Below are positions 62,935 to 64,000 of a DNA stretch of 64,000 bases, piece after piece. The position numbers and the translations under genes were made by a program. Source of the stretch: Methylibium sp035476815. GTDB lineage: Bacteria > Pseudomonadota > Gammaproteobacteria > Burkholderiales > Burkholderiaceae_C. Position 1 is the stretch's first letter, and each line of letters begins with the position of its first letter. The stretch spans positions 1 through 64,000 of the forward strand of contig DATILD010000017.1 of the NCBI GenBank assembly GCA_035476815.1. Direction: 5' to 3'. Under the pieces are notes generated by a model. That model saw only the letters and a list, made by a program, of their open reading frames with translations. It had not been told where the DNA came from and searched no databases.

Positions 62935-64000
62935 TCAGCGCCCCGTCTCCGACTCCAGTTCGGCCGTCAGGCGGGCCAGCGGCTCGCGGATGGCCGCACC
63001 GACGCGGATCTGCGGGTTGGAGTAGCCGTCGGCCTTGCCGGCCTCGCGCTCGCGCCGCGCGATCACCTCGCGGGCTGCGGCATGGGCCTGCTCGAAGGAG
63101 CGCGTCGAACGGAGCTGCTCGTCGAACATCGCGCGGCCGAAGTAGGTGAGATCGGACTTCGAACCGCAGCCGTAGGAAGTGTGCTCCGCATCGGCGGCCG
63201 TCATCACCAGCGTGCCGTCGGTCGCCAGCGGTTCGATCCAGCTCCCCGCGTAGCAGGCCGAGACCGAGACGATGCGATGCCGGATGCCGGCTTCGTCGAG
63301 CCAGACGCGCAGTTGAGCGGGCGTCAGCACCGGCATGTCGAGCGGCCACAACTGAGCGGAAAGCCGCCCGTCGCGGGCGCCGTGGGAGGCGAGATGGACC
63401 AGCAGCAGGTCCTCGTCGCGGTCCATGCGCTGGGCGACGCGCTCGATCGCGCGCCGCAGGTTGGCCGGCGTGGCCCAGGCGAACTCCTCTGCCGTGCGCG
63501 GGTGGTTGACCAACTGCAGCGTGCGACCGGCCGCGCCGAAGCGCTCGTCGAGTACGCCGGCGACCAGCGCACTCTCGCGGCGGAACACGTCCTCGTCGCC
63601 GTAAGGCGCGAACGTGAGTACGTAGAGATCGACCCGGCCCGGCCGCTGCGGCGCCAGGCCGTCCAGCGCGGCGCCCGCGACCTGCTGCTGGCGCTCGATC
63701 AGATCCGGCGTCAGACGCAGGAAGCTGGGCTCGGTCCCGGCGCCCTGCTCGTCGCGCGCGAGCCACGAGGGGGCTGAAGGTGCCAGCACCCAGGTCGGGG
63801 CACCCGCGACGGTCAGGAGGGCGATGCCGACCCGCGGCCCCGGCCGCGCGTAGCGCCACAGCAGGCCCAACTGGGCCAGCACGATCCAGACCACGGTTAC
63901 CCACCACAGGGCCCAGGCGACCCAACCCGGTCCGAGGAACCGCAAGACCGGGGTGACCGCCGCCACGCTCGCGATCACGATCACCAGCCCCTGCGCCGCG
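62935..64000 (-). CDS. C13 (legumain-like) peptidase, membrane anchored, 5' end outside the window
   Basis: At least 355 residues; the frame is open to the right edge, so the start is not seen. Hydrophobic segments (VAWALWWVTVVWIVLAQLGL and a second) precede a C13 peptidase domain with His in LVHLASHGARDG and Cys in IVSVSACYAGSWIE, the dyad layout of legumain and GPI transamidase relatives. A bacterial DUF/C13 group; function unknown. A GTG at 63984 is possible but cuts a helix. Confidence 0.82.
   Translation of the reverse strand, partial: AAQGLVIVIASVAAVTPVLRFLGPGWVAWALWWVTVVWIVLAQLGLLWRYARPGPRVGIALLTVAGAPTWVLAPSAPSWLARDEQGAGTEPSFLRLTPDLIERQQQVAGAALDGLAPQRPGRVDLYVLTFAPYGDEDVFRRESALVAGVLDERFGAAGRTLQLVNHPRTAEEFAWATPANLRRAIERVAQRMDRDEDLLLVHLASHGARDGRLSAQLWPLDMPVLTPAQLRVWLDEAGIRHRIVSVSACYAGSWIEPLATDGTLVMTAADAEHTSYGCGSKSDLTYFGRAMFDEQLRSTRSFEQAHAAAREVIARREREAGKADGYSNPQIRVGAAIREPLARLTAELESETGR

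Overview
The window is a very GC-rich (roughly 70%) chromosomal segment that reads as a betaproteobacterium of the order Burkholderiales, probably from the Rubrivivax/Leptothrix/Methylibium neighbourhood. The reasons are the zapB-zapA-6S RNA-EVE order, a Cys-type intracellular PHB depolymerase, ybiB beside siroheme and nitrate genes, a dmp-type meta-cleavage operon and characteristic intergenic palindromes. The organism name is inference. The genes are dense, often overlap by 1-4 bases in operons, and no phage, transposase, CRISPR array or tRNA is visible.

1-12.7 kb: mixed metabolism. A DUF4242 protein, a flavin-dependent BBE-type oxidase, an exported cupin, two DEAD-box RNA helicases (the first is DbpA), a PhzF-like isomerase, a VF530 protein with a YgjP-like metallopeptidase, an aromatic-ring flavin monooxygenase divergent from an exported cyclase-family hydrolase with an AraC regulator, a trypsin-like protease with a small partner, and an infA gene. 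12.7-14.5 kb: the C-terminal remnant of an SDR gene and a lineage-specific lipoprotein. 14.5-22.5 kb (minus strand): a lower meta-cleavage operon that takes 2-hydroxymuconate semialdehyde to pyruvate and acetyl-CoA. Its dehydrogenase gene is frameshifted and a repeat cluster separates it from the rest. No ring-cleavage dioxygenase is in the window. 22.5-31.5 kb: an EF-hand protein, an SDR, uvrB, an aromatic aminotransferase, a DUF6600 surface or periplasmic protein, PHB depolymerase and an RnfB-like ferredoxin. 31.5-36 kb: a subtilase, endonuclease III and a GAF protein. 35.2-40.2 kb: a complete vitamin B12 uptake operon (btuB-btuC-btuD-btuF) behind a cobalamin riboswitch. 40.3-42.4 kb: zapB-like, zapA, 6S RNA, an EVE protein and a TauE exporter.

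43.5-57.2 kb is a nitrate assimilation locus: an ANTAR/PilJ-domain regulator; a NarK-type transporter whose leader carries a sigma-54 promoter and hairpins resembling an ANTAR target; a membrane-anchored PP2C-kinase fusion; nirB-nirD behind a second sigma-54 promoter; a molybdopterin nitrate reductase; and a fused DmsB-DmsC-type electron-transfer subunit that should couple nitrate reduction to the quinol pool. Downstream lie ybiB and a uroporphyrinogen-III methyltransferase that can supply the siroheme NirB needs. This locus, with two layers of control (nitrogen status through sigma-54, nitrate through ANTAR) and an unusual quinol-linked assimilatory reductase, is the most interesting system in the window.

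57-64 kb is housekeeping: a BaiN-like flavoprotein, rpsU, a YqeY protein, a TIGR01244 phosphatase-like protein, DNA polymerase IV, a YpfJ metallopeptidase, a hypothetical protein, dCTP deaminase, and a membrane-anchored C13 peptidase running off the right edge.
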